DNA of 64,000 nucleotides from Bimastos eiseni (GCA_959347315.1 OY365806.1:33743969-33807968), one strand, 5' to 3'; positions 26,901-41,900 are shown, counted from the stretch's first letter. Notes: a model not told the origin generated them from the sequence alone. Program-made: numbers and translations.

Positions 26901-29900
26901 CGTCTTGCTTGTAAAACAATGCTTCCTATTTAACTGTTTAATTAGAACTCTGGAAATAGTCTGGCAGTGATGATGGCAATGAGGGTGAGGATGATGATGA
27001 TGATGATCAATAGAGATAATTGCTAGCAAGGACCTCTAAAAGACAATAGTTTGTGGGGATGATGGTGATGATGATGATGAGATTGTCAAAGACAATAGTG
27101 ATGGTAAGGATTATTATGACAGAGAGTAGCTTTGGGATGGTCTTGTTTTATATTCAGATGTTCGCTCGACATCAGCATCAGCAGCCTCCTCCACTGAACC
27201 AGCAGACGCTGTATTGTCCTCCTCCGTACCCTTTGGCTCCATTGATCCATCAAAGTCAAAGCTGGATTCTCAGCCAAAGACAAATGCCACAGAAGAGGAT
27301 GTTGCCAAGGCAACGTCTGCTTCTATTAAAAGAATGTCGTCTGAAACAGGCAGAAATAGACAGAATACAGCACTTGTTGTTCCAAGTCCAAAGTCTCACC
27401 GAAAGGTCTCTCTGTCTTTGTCTTTGTCTCTGTCTTTGTCTCTGTCTTTGTCTCTGTCTTTGTCTCTGTCTTTGTCTGTCTTTGTCTCTGTCTTTGTCTC
27501 TGTCTTTATCTCTGTCTTTATATCTGTCTTTATATCTGTCTTTGTCTCTGTCTTTGTCTCTGTCTTTGTCTTTGTCTTTATATCTGTCTTTGTCTCTGTC
27601 TTTGTCTTTGTCTTTATATCTGTCTTTGTCTCTGTCTTTGTCTCTGTCTTTATCTCTGTCTTTGTCTCTGTCTTTATCTCTGTCTTTATCTCTGTCTTTA
27701 TCTCTGTCTTTATCTCTGTCTATGTCTCTGTCTTTATATCTGTCTTTGTCTCTGTCTTTATCTCTGTCTTTGTCTCTGTCTATATCTCTGTCTTTATCTC
27801 TGTCTTTGTCTCTGTCTTTGTCTCTGTCTTTATCTCTGTCTTTGTCTCTGTCTTTATCTCTGTCTTTATCTCTGTCTTTGTCTCTGTCTTTATCTCTGTC
27901 TTTATCTTTGTCTCTGTATTTGTCTTTGTCTCTGTCTTTGTCTCTGTCTTTATCTCTGTCTTTATCTCTGTCTTTATCTCTGTCTTTATCTCTGTCCTCT
28001 GACTCTTCTATCTTTCTCTCTAGCTCTGTCTGTTTGTACTATTCATTCGTTTGCTCAATAAATCATTCAGCCATTCCTTAAATCAATTCTCCATTCAATC
28101 AATGAATCATCCATTCCATCAATCATCCAATGAATCATCAGTTCAATCAATCATCCAATGAATCCTCTGTTCTATCAATTATCCATTCAATCAATCATCC
28201 AATCATCTAATCAATCAATCAATCATCTAATCAATCATCCAATCCGTCATCTTATCAATCATCCATTTGACGAATCATCATGTCAATCATTTATTCATTA
28301 ATAGTAGCTCCCATGTTCATGTTGCTTAGCACTCACTAAGCATACACTGATACAGTAAGCTTTGTTTTATTGCTGACTGTATTTATAGGCTGAATTTGTG
28401 TTCACAGGTTTTGACCAATGTTGCCCCTCTTCCTTCACCTACTCCAAGTATTGCTGCTGCTGTGAGTCGTCATGGTAACAGCCAGACAGAAGTTGCTCTG
28501 ATGACGAGCATCATGGATTTCCTTCTATTCGACGGACAAATAGACATTGAAGTCGTTCGCAAATCACTTCATCACCAGGTGGAGTAGTAGTATTGTCTTG
28601 TACATTCTTTGACGTCTGAATCTCTCTATCCTTCCATCTTCTTTAATATCATCAATATCATTCTACCCTTATTCTAGTTGTATTCTTCTTCTCATTCTGT
28701 TTTCAGTGTAACAAATTTTACTCTTAATCTATCTCTATTCTTTCTCTTGTTTGTCCTCTTTCATTTTTCAATATTTTCCCTTCTTTTCTTCTCATTCGGT
28801 CCTTATTCTGTCCGTTTGTCTGTCCTTTTATCTGTTATTATCTTTCATCCGTTGAATGTTCCTTGGCATCTGATTATGTGTATTTATTCCAAACCCTAAG
28901 CCCCTTCTATGCTGCTGTTTGAATGACTGTCGATAGGTTGAAAGAGCAGAGATTCGTCTGAATGGCATTCAGAATATGTTGTCACTCGTTCACAAGGACG
29001 ATATCATCGCATCCGTTCAGTACGCTCTGCTCAGCGGATGGCAAGGAATCATTCGACCATTCGGAAACAGGTTGATTTACTCTCTTTCTCTCAAATGAAG
29101 AGGACCTCCCATGCAATGGCTTCTAATCCTCTGCCTGGATTGGAGGAGCAATGACCCACACTCTGGCCCACATACATAAGAGACTCAGAACTGTAAATTA
29201 ATTTATGGTAAACCCCTCCAACTTCTGGCAACCATAAGAGATCATTTTTCCCCATGGGTAGATGGGCTGCTTCTGCTTTCATGTGCAAGGCCTGTGTGGA
29301 ACCCATGACCACAAGGCAAAGTGCTCTTTGCTTCGTTATCTCTCTGATAGGACCTGGGTCAATTGGCCCTTTGTCTCTGTCTGTGTCTTATGGGGAATGC
29401 CATGAGCATTCCTACCTCATTGGTGTCCTTGATTGTGTTGGGTATAAGCATCGGTACGTTTGGTTTGCAGGTTAAGTTCTTAGTGAGTCTAGTCAAATAG
29501 CTTGTTGTTGCTGCTTGTGCTGTAACAACTGTTTCTATTGCATTTCTTTAATTCTTATGTAAGAGAAAGACATGAAAAGATTAAAAGCATTGGATATGTG
29601 GATGTGGTGCAGAGTGGAATAAAGTTCGTTGAAACCGAACACAGGACAAATGAAAGGGTATTACATCCTCGTAGGTTTGCCAAAATACGGTATACGCCAG
29701 CTCCAGTCCATCCTAAATTGTGCTGCCAGAGTTGTTACCAGACTTCCAAAGTTCTCGTACATCTCGGCCTATATAAGGGACACGCTACACTGGTTACCGG
29801 TGGAGGACAGAATCGTCTTCAAGATCGACGTCATGGCGAGTTCGTCGCTGGCTGGTGCCACCCCGGGTTACACGTGCGACCTGTGTATTCCAGCTGCCAG

Positions 29901-32900
29901 CCAGTCGAGGCGTCAGTCCATGCGTTCTGCGTCTCATCAGGACCTGGTGGTTCCGTGCTCTCGTACCACCATGCGGGCAGGCCGCCCCTTTTCATGCGTT
30001 GGACCATTACTTTGGAACTCCTTGCCGCTACCAATTCGGAGTCTCTCGCTATGTGTGTAGCACAGGAGACATTTTCTGGAGTATTGAAGACGCATTTATT
30101 TCAGAACGGTTAGGTAGCTTCGGTAAGCATCCTCGTGAGGTTCTTGTAAGGCACTATATAAATGTTCATATACATACATACATACATGGTAGGAGAGAAA
30201 AGATCAATAATGAAGAAAATAAGAGAATGACAAAGGAGATAGATTGGACACATACTAAGAGGTATGAGGTACTACGAAAATGAAGGGAAAGAAAACAAGA
30301 AGACGACCGAGAAAAATGATTTTGGACTGGATAATGGAAAGGGGTGACTACAAGAAGATGGAAGGAGGAGACCCAGAACAGAGAGAAGTGGCGACATTGG
30401 AAAGGAAGAATTCTTACGTGCTTAAAAGGATCTGGCACAGCAGAAGAGATGTATCCTTTGGTCACTTTGTGCATGCTACATACTTTTACAATAATTCTGA
30501 TTATGGTTGTTGTGATATATTCTTCTTGCAGTGAGAAAGCAGAGATCGATAGATTTGGTTAATTGATCGGCTCATTTCTACTCTTCTTGCTCATGCTGTT
30601 GCTATTCTTATTGTTAGCAGTTGTCCAATTCCGGAGTGCCTGAGCAACGTACAGTTGGTTCCACCTAGCGATCGCGTTCTGCTCCAGTGGACCCTTGGTG
30701 AACTCAATCGGTGGGCTGTGTCCAGGATGCGCTGCTGCCTCCTGGAAGCCAAAAAGCTTCAGTCAGTCCACGACATCCACACCGGATCAACTCATCCCAT
30801 GACAAGAAAACAGGTCAGCATTCGTCGTATCTTCGCTTTATGAATGTGGTTACAGCTCTGGTGTCATCCAATAGAGGTCATCTTGGTTTAACTGAAGAAA
30901 CTATTTGTTTATTTTTATTAGGAATTATAAGATAGGAGCTATAAAATTATGCAGTTGATTAACAGAAAAAATGGGGAAAGAATGACGAAATTGAGAGGGC
31001 ATAGAGGATAAATATGAGAGATATTATAAGAAGATAAACTAATTGTGCCCCTTGTGAGGGAATTTTATAGAAATGGGAGAGACTTTGAAATGGGCTATAT
31101 AAATCTGATTGATTCGTCTGTTGTTGGTGTAGGAGTCACTGGGAGGTTTCGGTCAGTCTGCAGTTTCGCGTTTTCTGTTGATGTTGCTTGGAATGTTAAC
31201 GACTGAACATGAGGCTTATAGCAGTAGTCTTGTCATCAACTCTGGTCTACTCGCGCTCACTCAGACTCTGCTTCGACTGCTCAGCGGTTCGTTTGGCCCA
31301 CATCTGTTATCATTTTATTTAGATAATTGGATTTAATTTATTGAGGTATGCAGCATTTAATTTGATTTAATGGAACTAATTTGATCAAATTTATTGAATT
31401 GATTGAATTAACTGAAATTAGTTCTTGTGGCTCAATTTATTTAGTAACTTAATATTATTAATTGACCTTAGTTTTTGTAGAAGTGAATTTGCTTGATTGA
31501 CTAATTTGCTTGAGTGTTATTAAAGTAATTCAACAAATTTTAATGTAGTTTCATTGAATTGATTTACTTTACATGTAGGTGAAACTTTTCAATTGTTTGA
31601 ATTAAGTAAGCGCATAATTGTCACGCAGATGGCCATCCATTGACTGCCTCGCAATTGGTTGATGAAGAGGTCAAGGATGGACCAGACGATTCATCCGTAT
31701 CTGGAGGAGGTCATCTCCAGGTCATCTTTGAAGAGGCACGTCACAAGAACAAGGCCCACTTGGCCCCACTCACTGGGCCAGAGGTTGCAGCGCTACTGAA
31801 ACTGGGCACACGAGTTGTCCGAGGACCCGACTGGAAATGGGGAGACCAGGTAGAACACCTCTTTGGCCCCTTGGAAGACCTCAATTCCATCTACTACTTT
31901 TGGCTTTGGTAATGCAAAAATCATGCTTGCAGGATCAGAGTGATATATGCAAAGTTGATTTTTGTGTGTATTTTGTAGAAGTAATGATGGTGATAAATGT
32001 GCAAGAAGTTAGATGATCCTATAAGACTGATGTTATCGAATGTGATGCTGATGAATATGCGTGTATCTAGGGGTTTTCTTAATGCCGGTATTGTTCATAA
32101 TGATTTTGATTGACGTGTTTGAACATAAAAGTTGTGTCAACAGATTTTTTCCAAATATAGAAGACTTGTGGCTTTCATGTCATTTTGCACGCTGTTCCTC
32201 ATCTGTGTAATTCTCTAACTAACTAGCTCAACAAACTCCTTCATTTCTGTTATCTTACTTTTCAAGAATGTGACAATTTCATTTTCCAGTTACCTATGCT
32301 GTTGAGGCAATTTTATAAATTATCATGAAATATCATTTTTTGACTAAAATTGACAAATGATAAAAGAATTTCAATATACATGTACATCTGATTATTATTA
32401 ATGATAATAATAAATCTGGGAAATATGCATGAAATAAGAGGTTGCTTCTGGCAGATACTATTCATGATGAGGTGATGAATATGCATGATGTTATTCATGA
32501 CAAGACTGGTATGACGATGTAGGATGGACCAGAACCGAGCCTAGGCACTGTGATTGGTGAGTTGGGTGAGGATGGATGGATACGCATCCAATGGGACACA
32601 GGCAGCACCAACTCCTACCGAATGGGAAAAGAAAATAAGTATGACCTACGACTGGCTGAGCCTCTGTCATCCACTGTAACTACCGGCAACAAAGATGATG
32701 ACAACACACAAACTTCTGGTATCTGTTCTGTCTGTGATATGATAATTTTTTTTAAATTTTGCTGCCACCTGAAATGAAGATAGTTGTTACCTGTCACTTT
32801 CTCTTCTGTTTCTAGCTGTTTGTAGCCACATTGTTTATGGCATTAGTTACATTAAGATCTATGTGCAACTACCATTTGCATTTGTCTTTTATTATGCAAC

Positions 32901-35900
32901 ATCGAATTACTTCAGAATCGATTGTAGCTGTTTGGTGCACTAAGTCATCTTGTAGCATCCATTGACATCATGATCCCATTTTAATCACTAGTTTCATCTG
33001 TCTGTTTATAACATTCAATTATATTGTGATCTATATTTGCACCTGATGTGGTCAGTAGATAATGGAGGTGTGGAAATAGGTCTAAAGATTGAAAGTGTTA
33101 AATTAGTTTATGTGCTTGTAGCAGTTACATCAAAGACTTCAGATGAATTGATTAGCTCATCAACACCATCTCCTTCACATCCAGTGCATCACTATGCTCT
33201 GCTGCAGCAGTCTGTTGTCAATGTCTTGCGCACATTGTCCATATGTTGTGCGATTCATGGAGATAACGTAGAGAGAGATGCTCTTTCAACTCTATCCTCT
33301 CTGCTTCGGAGTCTGGTCGACAGCGCCACCTGCTTTCCTATGCAACAACTGAGTATGTCATTTCATCTTATCTAGTCATGGTCTAATCGTAACTAGATTC
33401 AGACTGAATAGTAACTCTTAACTAGAAGCAAGGTGAACAACACTAATATTAAACTAAAACTAATCGAGGATAGAGTTTGCTTCAAATAGAATGTAATGTA
33501 GTCAATTGTCAAGTGAGATTGACCATAGCTAACATAAATGTAAACACAATATTAATATAGGAAAATTAAGGAATCATACATGGGGTGAAACTGGTTTGAT
33601 CTGTGATAGCTCTATTAGCTTTTTGCGCAATGACTTTTTAGGTAAATATAAAGTAGGCAGCTTACAAATATTGGGTGATAGATTGTTTCATTCAATCGTA
33701 CCAGTGCATTTATTAAAAATTGATGTGAATTTGTTCTTGCAAATTCCGCTCGATAATCACGTTTAGTGCTGATATTGTAATTGATTGAACCTAAACCATA
33801 GTTTGATCTTAGTTGAGTCTTATCCGATTGATTCTAAAGCCAAATACATTTGTAATAATACTTAATCTAGTGATGTAGCTGTTCTTGAGGTTAAACCACT
33901 TGGTTAAGAGTTTAGTGTTTGCTCTGATGTGTTCAGACATTATGTCCTTGTGCAAAAGTCTGATGTCAAAGCAAGAGCAGTTCTGTAATAGTTTAGTGTT
34001 TGCTCTGATGTGTTCAGATGTTATGTCCTTGCGCAAAAGTCTGACGTCAAAGCAAGAGCAGTTCTGTCTCTGGTCAACGCTCGGATTCATCCGAGCAATT
34101 GCCGTCAGTCGGAGTATCGCCGAGTTCCTCAGTTCAAACAGTTGGGTTGATCTGCTCCTGCGAATCGTTACCAACTCAGATTCGCCTGAAAAGACAACAA
34201 CACTTCTCACTCAAAAGGTACAGTTGCAGGATTCTGAGGTAAGGAAAGGTATTTAAAATGTATCTTACGAACAATTATCGTAATTCATAAAGCTGCTTCA
34301 ATTGAGTGAAATCCAAGTCATAAGAGTCATAAAAGGGAAGGAGTCACCAGTCATCCTTTTGTCTGACATATTACTCCTTTGTCTAAAGTCTTAGCCATGA
34401 TTTTCATCTATTTTCTTCAATGATATTGTATAGTTTTTGTTTGAAACTACAATGTATTTAACTGGTATGAGTATATGATGCTTTCTGGCCTTTGTATAAA
34501 CAATTTAACTCATGACTTGATATTGAAGAAGGACTTGACCTGTCCTATGTGTTTTTGGCCCTTGGCCTTTAACACATTTTCTGTAAAATGCTGTTTTATT
34601 AACAATTTAAAGCTATGACCTGTCGCAAGTACTGTATCTATTTATTATAAAATTTATTCTACTTTACATTCCTACTTACACTTTTAGGTGTAATAAACTT
34701 AATTGTGTAATATTAAATCCAGTCGTGATAATTATTACGCATAAGCTTGTATGCTCATGTGTGTCATTTTGTGTAGGTAAGTCATGGAGTCATGATTTAT
34801 TTCTAGCTGACATTTTGTGCAGGTACATGTAAGTCATGGCATCATGAGGCATTACTAGCTCACATGCTGCATTTTCTGTTGCCCTACGGTTATTACGAAA
34901 TTCAGCTGGCACGAATTTTACCCCATAACTCCGTCTTTTCTCTTAGTAAATTTCCATTGTATGTTATGTATGATGCGACATCGATTGATGCACTCAGCAT
35001 TAGACACGGGTGCAAAAAAGTGCTGAATAATAATAATGTGTGTCACTATGTGTATATTAGGGTATTTTTCTAGCTCCTTTCGTGTACTTTTGAGAACGAT
35101 AAATAAATGGATCTGGCTATTTCAAGAGTTATGCCAGAGATATACTTAAATGGTATACATGAAGTGATATAATCATTTCATAACTCTCCAAACTTCCTTT
35201 TGGTTATGTATTTGAGTGAATACATCGTTGTGTTGCCTTTCAAGGTATTGGCGCTGCGCCTGTTGCGTGCTGTTCTGCCGTTTAATCAGGATAGTGCTCC
35301 AATGATCGGAATGATCAAACGCTTGTTCCAGCTACTGGGTGACACTTTGCTCACTTGCTCATCGGATCCAACACTCAGTTCTAGCTCAGGTCAGTGTGTC
35401 TCTCTTTCTCTGTGTGTCTCTGTTGGTGTCTGTGACCATATGCATGTGCATGTGTCTATCTCACTGTCTTATTTTCCACCTCATCATTCTCATGATCATT
35501 ATTACTGTCATCATTAGCAACATCGTGTATGTGATGATCGTGATGAACTGGAGGAATAAGCATCACAGATGTTCATAGCTTTACTGCACCCTTTCTTATA
35601 TCTTGCCTTGCCTTACTTTGCAATCTGTGCCTCTTTTATGTTACCTTACTTTGCAGGCTGTACCTGGTACCTTTCTTATGTTACCTTACTTTGCTGGCTA
35701 TCCTTTTTTTACTATGCCTTGCTTGAAATTGACCTTGATCTGGGACAGCCAATGTGCCATTGACATATGTTGTCTGATTCGGTGACTGTTATGTGTGATT
35801 GGCTGCAGATGCTGCAGGTCGTCGTGGTGCACGCGTACCAGTGATGCTGTCGGCATCCTACACGAGCACAGTGGCCGAGGAGCTGTGCTGCCTGCTGAGA

Positions 35901-38900
35901 ACACTGCATGCGATGGACGGATGGTGGTCGCAACTCATCAATGAATACATCATCACTCACCTGCCAGCAATCACCAGGATCTTTGCCAATGAAAAATCCA
36001 CATCCGTCAGTAGCAACCCATCCGTCTCTGTCTGTCTCTGACTCTGTCTGTCTCTGTCTGGCTCTGTCTGTCTCTGTCTCTGACTCTGTCTGTCTCTGTC
36101 TAGCTCTGTCTGGCTCTGTCTTTCTCTTGTGTGTTTCTCTTTTTATTGGTGGCTGCATTGTTAAGCATTATGTAATGTAGTGGACATTTATACAATGCTT
36201 TATAAGAACCTGTAAAAGGCAGTGTATGTTTGTTCTGTTATGTGTTTGTAAGTTAGGTATGTGATCTTGACTGTTTGGACAGAACCCAAGTGCCTCGGAT
36301 TCTTTCACTTGAAGAGGTGCTGCATAAGTTTATGGTTAGAGTTGTGAATTTCACAATACCGTTTTTGTTCGCAATTGACAATCAGTTATATATATACATA
36401 CATACATGCCTTATGTGTCGTGATAACGGTGCTATAGAAGTCATGAGATTTGAATTATGTGTGGATTACAAACATATGGGTTTGTAGTGCTTAGGTATGT
36501 GGATATATGTAGGAGCCATTGTCTGTACCAGTTGTTCATTGTCTTTTAGCTTGATGACGTTGCTCCTCTGTTGTCTGATGATTCTTCCGCTGACCAGGAG
36601 AAGGTTCTCGTTGTTGCCATTCTTGCAGTGGTTGGAGGAGTAGACAGTCGATTGCGCCTTGGTGGCCTTGTCCGAAACGAGGAGAACGGCCTTGGAACGG
36701 TTGTTGCTATTGGCTGTTCGGGACAAGTGACTCTTCAGTTTCTGGACCTTCTGGAAACAAAATGCTATCCACTCACAGACCTACAAGTTGTACGTCAATT
36801 CATTTGTCTCTCTATTCATATATTTTTGCCTTCACCATTTAACTATTTATTCATTCCAATCAATCGAATGCTTTATTGTTCACCAATAAAACACATAATG
36901 CATCATCAAATCACGGCAACAATAGAGTAGAAGTATGCAGTGAACAATGGGAAACCCAAAGGAACGAACCGTTCCGCTAACAGAGGTCGCCCTATTTCAT
37001 CCAATAATTATGCAGCCAATGAAGGAATTCACAGAAAACCATTCCCCGACCTTATCAATGACAACTAACCAAATGGTAAACGTCATAATACAAAGTGCAT
37101 CTCACACAATCAGACGAAATCAATTTACAAAGTAATATTACAACAATAAATAAAGTGCATCTCACACAATCAGGCGAAATCAATTTACAAAGTAATATTA
37201 CAACAATAAATAAAGTGCATCTCACACAATCAGACGAAATCAATTTACAAAGTAATATTACAACAATAAATAAAGTGCATCTCACGCAATCAGAGGAAAT
37301 CAATTTACAAAGTAATATTACAACAATAAATAAAGTGCATCTCTCACAATCAGCCAAAATCGATTTACAAAGTAATATAACAGTATAGGCCTACAGCACT
37401 GATTTTTAAGGATTCTGATCAGTCTATAGGTAGACTTTATATTTAGTTTTAAACAGACACAACGTTGAAACGATAGTTAAGACAGTTGGCAACATATTCC
37501 ACAAGATCAAGAGCATATATTCAGACACTGTGTTGCCTAATTGTCATGCTAGTGCTAATTTGATGAATCTTGTTTGATGAACGAGTGTGGTGGCTGTGAA
37601 CTTCTAGGTTTTTTCTTTGATATTTATTCATATATTTAATTATATTTATTACTGACTTACTGTAATGTACAATTGTAAGTTTATAATGCCCGCCTTACTA
37701 AGTACAGAAGTGCACATTGATACTGGACAGACATAAAGAGCTCAAAGTTGACTGGAAGATTTTTGGTTTAGACAGTCTTACTTGGAGAGTTTCAAACATG
37801 AGGAGGTAGAGAGTTCCAGCTGGAGGAAAATTTGTGAATGAACACTAGTCAAAGACAAGACATGTACCAGAAATGGCATCCCTTTCAGCAGATGCTGATC
37901 AAAGAGTGGAACATCCTGTAACAAAGCTGCATGTGTTACCATGGTGGATATGTATGATAGCAGATGATTTGCAGTGCTTTGTACACACAGATTGCCAGTC
38001 TGAAGCAGATATGTTTCATCCAGGAAGCCAGTATAGATAATGCAGTGCAGGTGTTATGTGATCTTGGCATAATAGTCTTTTGTTGCTGATGCATTATTCT
38101 ACTAAGAGGAAGCCATGCGTATTCAGAGTGACCACAAGGTATAGAGTTGCAGTCTATTGTCAGAATAGGTTCTGCTGAATCGAGAGTAGAGTGAAGCTGT
38201 TGAATCCTTCTGAGGTGAAACAAGTATGCCTGAGAAATTGCCGCTGTTTGAAGTTTTATGGAGAGTGTTGAGTTAATGCTGACTTTAATTAAGGTCCCAG
38301 TAAGAATAGAACGGAGAGTGTAAAGAGGAGCAAGTAAAGGCTTCAAGTTCAACACTTTATGGCAGCTTAAAGTACTCTATGGCAGCTTAGAGTAATGGTC
38401 AAATCAGATCAACTGGGATTTGTGAGGGTTTTGTTTGAGGCATATGGACTGATTGCATGGCTTCAACACATAGCATCAATGATTAGTTACATAATATGTA
38501 ATATGCAGGAGCTGTAAATAGAGAAGCCTCATCATAGTTCTTATCACAGTTTCAGTATGCATAAACCTGGCAGGTTTCAAAATAGAATTTATTGAGTCTA
38601 ACCAATTATAAGAGATTTGCAGACAAATTGTGATGAATATATTTATTTGTTAATAGTTTTAGTTTTATTATATTCCTTTATTCTTATTCATTCGTTTTGC
38701 AAAATCGTTGATTTAGTTGTTTCTTCATTTTCCTTTAGTGTGTGCATTATGTGCATTTAATTATTCACAGTTGCATGTGACTCTGGTGTGATTCTGATGA
38801 CGCGTGTCACCTGTGTGCATACATTTCAGGTTGCAATGGATCCACCATATGAAGTCAGTAAGGCACCATTGTCAGAGCCACTCCTTAGCATCTGGACATC

Positions 38901-41900
38901 TCTTGTGCACCACGCTGGATCAGGTTTTCCAGCTGAACGCGAATCCATCTCAGTTCCATCAATATCATCCAGCTTCCGATCAACTAGAAACTTAGATAGA
39001 AGTGCAGGTGAACGCACACACACTCTCTTTCTCTCTCTCTCTCTTGTTCCTATGTCTTGTTCCTATGTCTTGTTCCTATGTCTTGTTCCTATGTCTTGTT
39101 CTGTCATGTTTCTTTATCTTGTTTCCTGTATTTTTTCTCTATCTTTTTCTTCTTCCACATTCTTCTGTGTTATTCACACAGTTTAGCTTTTTCCTCCCTT
39201 TTTTGAAATTGTTGTTCTCCTTCTGTCTTCTTCTTTAATCTCTCGTCCATTTCACCTGATGCATCATGATTTTGACCCCACAACTTAGTAATGCAGAGGT
39301 TATGAAGTCAGCCGCAATGCAAAGTTCATCTGGGAGTGTTGTTGTTGTTGTCTTTTAAAGATGCCAGAGAACTATTGCTGCTCAAAAGACAACAGATTCG
39401 GTTGTTGTTGCTCAAGGCCGCTCGAGTTATCTTCACCAGCCAAGACAACCTCCGTCACATTCTGCTGCAGACGATTCCTGGATGCCAGATGCTGGACCAA
39501 GCATCTGAAGCTGATGCTGCGTCAAATGCGGAGGATGGAGCACCTTACAGTGGATCGAATCAGCTGCTGATGCAGAAGCTGATGCAGGCGGCCACTCAGC
39601 CATCGCCAGTCAAGGCCATCTTCGGTCGAGAGGAGTTGGAGTCCGCCGCTCTGGCGGTGCTCCAGCATCTCATAGCCAAGTCCAATCGACCGTGTCCAGC
39701 GTCGCTGAGCCGCACTTCGCCGCCTCCGTCGCGACCTCCTTCGCTCGTAGACTGCAAGGAGACGGGAGGAAATGCAGAGACAGGGTATCCGGTCTTTGTG
39801 ACAGGTCGTCGACCGTTGTCCTGTGGAGCCAAACCAATGCAGAAGGCCAAGAGGATGAAGGCAACAGCAGCAGAAGAAGAGGAGGAGCCTCCGTCACTCA
39901 TCGTTATGCAGCTCAGTGAAATGGGATTCTCCAGGCGCAAGGTTGAATATGCCTTCAAGGAACTAGGTAAGGAAAGGAGAATGATGAATTAGGGTGATCA
40001 GTTATAACAGGTGACTGATGAAGGGGAGGAGAATTATGTTGATGATGGATGGATGGATGGGTGGGTAGGGGGGTAGGAGGTGGGTGGGTTGGGTGGATGG
40101 ATAGATGAATGGATGGATGAAAGGATGAATGCATGAAGGAGATGATATTGCTGAAGGAGGATGTTAACTCTGAGTTAATGCCCATGTTTTCTTTGCTTCT
40201 CATTTGAAAGTCATTGCCATAGCAATTGATTGTAAGAGGTGTTATTTGCAGGTGGTTGGCTGAGTGGGAGTGGTGAAGTTCCAACCGCAGAGGCAGTGGT
40301 TGGTTGGTTGCTGGAGCATCATGAATTGCAGGTCACAGGTGATGATCTTTCCGACTCGGAGCCTGTCTCCGATGTTGACAGGCTCTCGGACTTGGAGTCA
40401 ATTGTGGACGAAGTAGAAGACGACTTCAGTGCATCCAACGATGGACGACTTCCGGTTGGAATGACTTTGTCTAGCCTTTTCCAGTTCTTTCTTTAAAGCT
40501 TCTCTGATTGAAACACTATTTGACCTATTACTTCCGATATTATCTCAGTTTGTTCTCGCTTTACTTTCATTCGAGCATTTGATTCACTGTTTATTGTTTA
40601 AGGAAGTGTATAAGATCTCTTACTCATTGTCCAATTATGATGTCCTTGCCTTTCACTGTCTTTCGGCTTTTAGTTTCCTCCATCTAACTTTTTTCCCGTT
40701 GCCCCTCTATTTCTGTCACTGATTGGCTCTCTTTCTTAAAATCTTACTTTAAAATTATAGCCATTTTGAACTAAATGTTGCCTCATTGAGTGATATTGAG
40801 AAGGGTCCGGTGTGCCAAATATATGAGGAGGAGCAGAAAGGTTACTTCAGTGTCATCAACAAGACCAGCAGCAGCTGATGAGAAATCTAGTCTCATCTGG
40901 GCACTTTGGTGGTGACAATGTGAAATGCACCACTTGCATCTGTGTAAATCATTTCATGGTTCCATTGATGTGCATGTGATAGATCGAGGCATCAGGTAAA
41001 GACTGAGAGCGACTGAGACACCGAATAGCATCTCGCTTCTGTCTGTGCCTCTGTCTGTGCCTCTGTCATCTGCCGCTGACTCTGATATTGTTGAGATCAT
41101 CCTTAGATATATAAAGCTAGATCTTAACAGAATGTGTGCGTGTGTTCACTAAGACTTACGTCTGTATATGGCAGAGTCTGGTGGTGCCAGGAGGAGCGGT
41201 TGCCATGACGCTGTGTGCTCAGCGTGACTTCAAGATGAAATCAGAATTTGTCAACAATGACGACTACGCCGTCTATGTACGTGACAACATTCAGATCGGA
41301 ATGAAGGTGCAATGCTGTCAGACGTACGAGGAAGTGCACGAGGGAGACATCGGGGTCATCATCAAGGTCAGTCAATGATATGAATATGGTGGCTGAGGAC
41401 CAATCAGTCTCTCTCTCTTTGACACTTCTTGGGCACCACTGTTATAAGCATAAGTGATGCATTAGAAATGTAATCTTGGATCTGTGACACACTATATGGT
41501 GCAGTTGATAATTATGCGCATCATCTCACTTGTCTTTCCTTCCCTTAAGAAACCCAACCTTGATGCTAATCTCTGCCAAAACTATCGACTTATCTCTAAC
41601 CTTTCCTTTCTCTCTAAAACTCTTGAAAGACTTGTCTCTACTCAGCTCCTACCTTATCTTGAACAGTCTGGGCTCCTGCCTCCCAGCTAATCTGGATTCA
41701 GAGGTCACCATTCTACCAAAACTGCCCTCTTGTCTCTCCTCTCTGACATCTACTCAGCCATCAATAAGTCGCACCTATCACTGCTGGCACTTTTCGATGT
41801 TTCTTCAGCCTTCGATATGGTTGATCACGCAATCTTGCTGCAGCGTCTTGAACTATCTTGTGGCCTTTGGGGACCCCCTCTTGCCTGGTTCAAATTTTAT

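Noticed and set aside
27053..28081. 342-residue open frame with Leu/Ser repeats
   Set aside because: It overlaps HERC2 exon 26 in another frame, then follows the T/C minisatellite.
33937..34017. Using the upstream duplicated acceptor as the main exon 34 start
   Set aside because: It would insert 27 residues that repeat the following ones, unlike human. It is kept only as a possible alternative.
37055..37357. 100-residue minus-strand repeat protein
   Set aside because: It is the reverse reading of the 60-bp minisatellite, and no gene context supports it.
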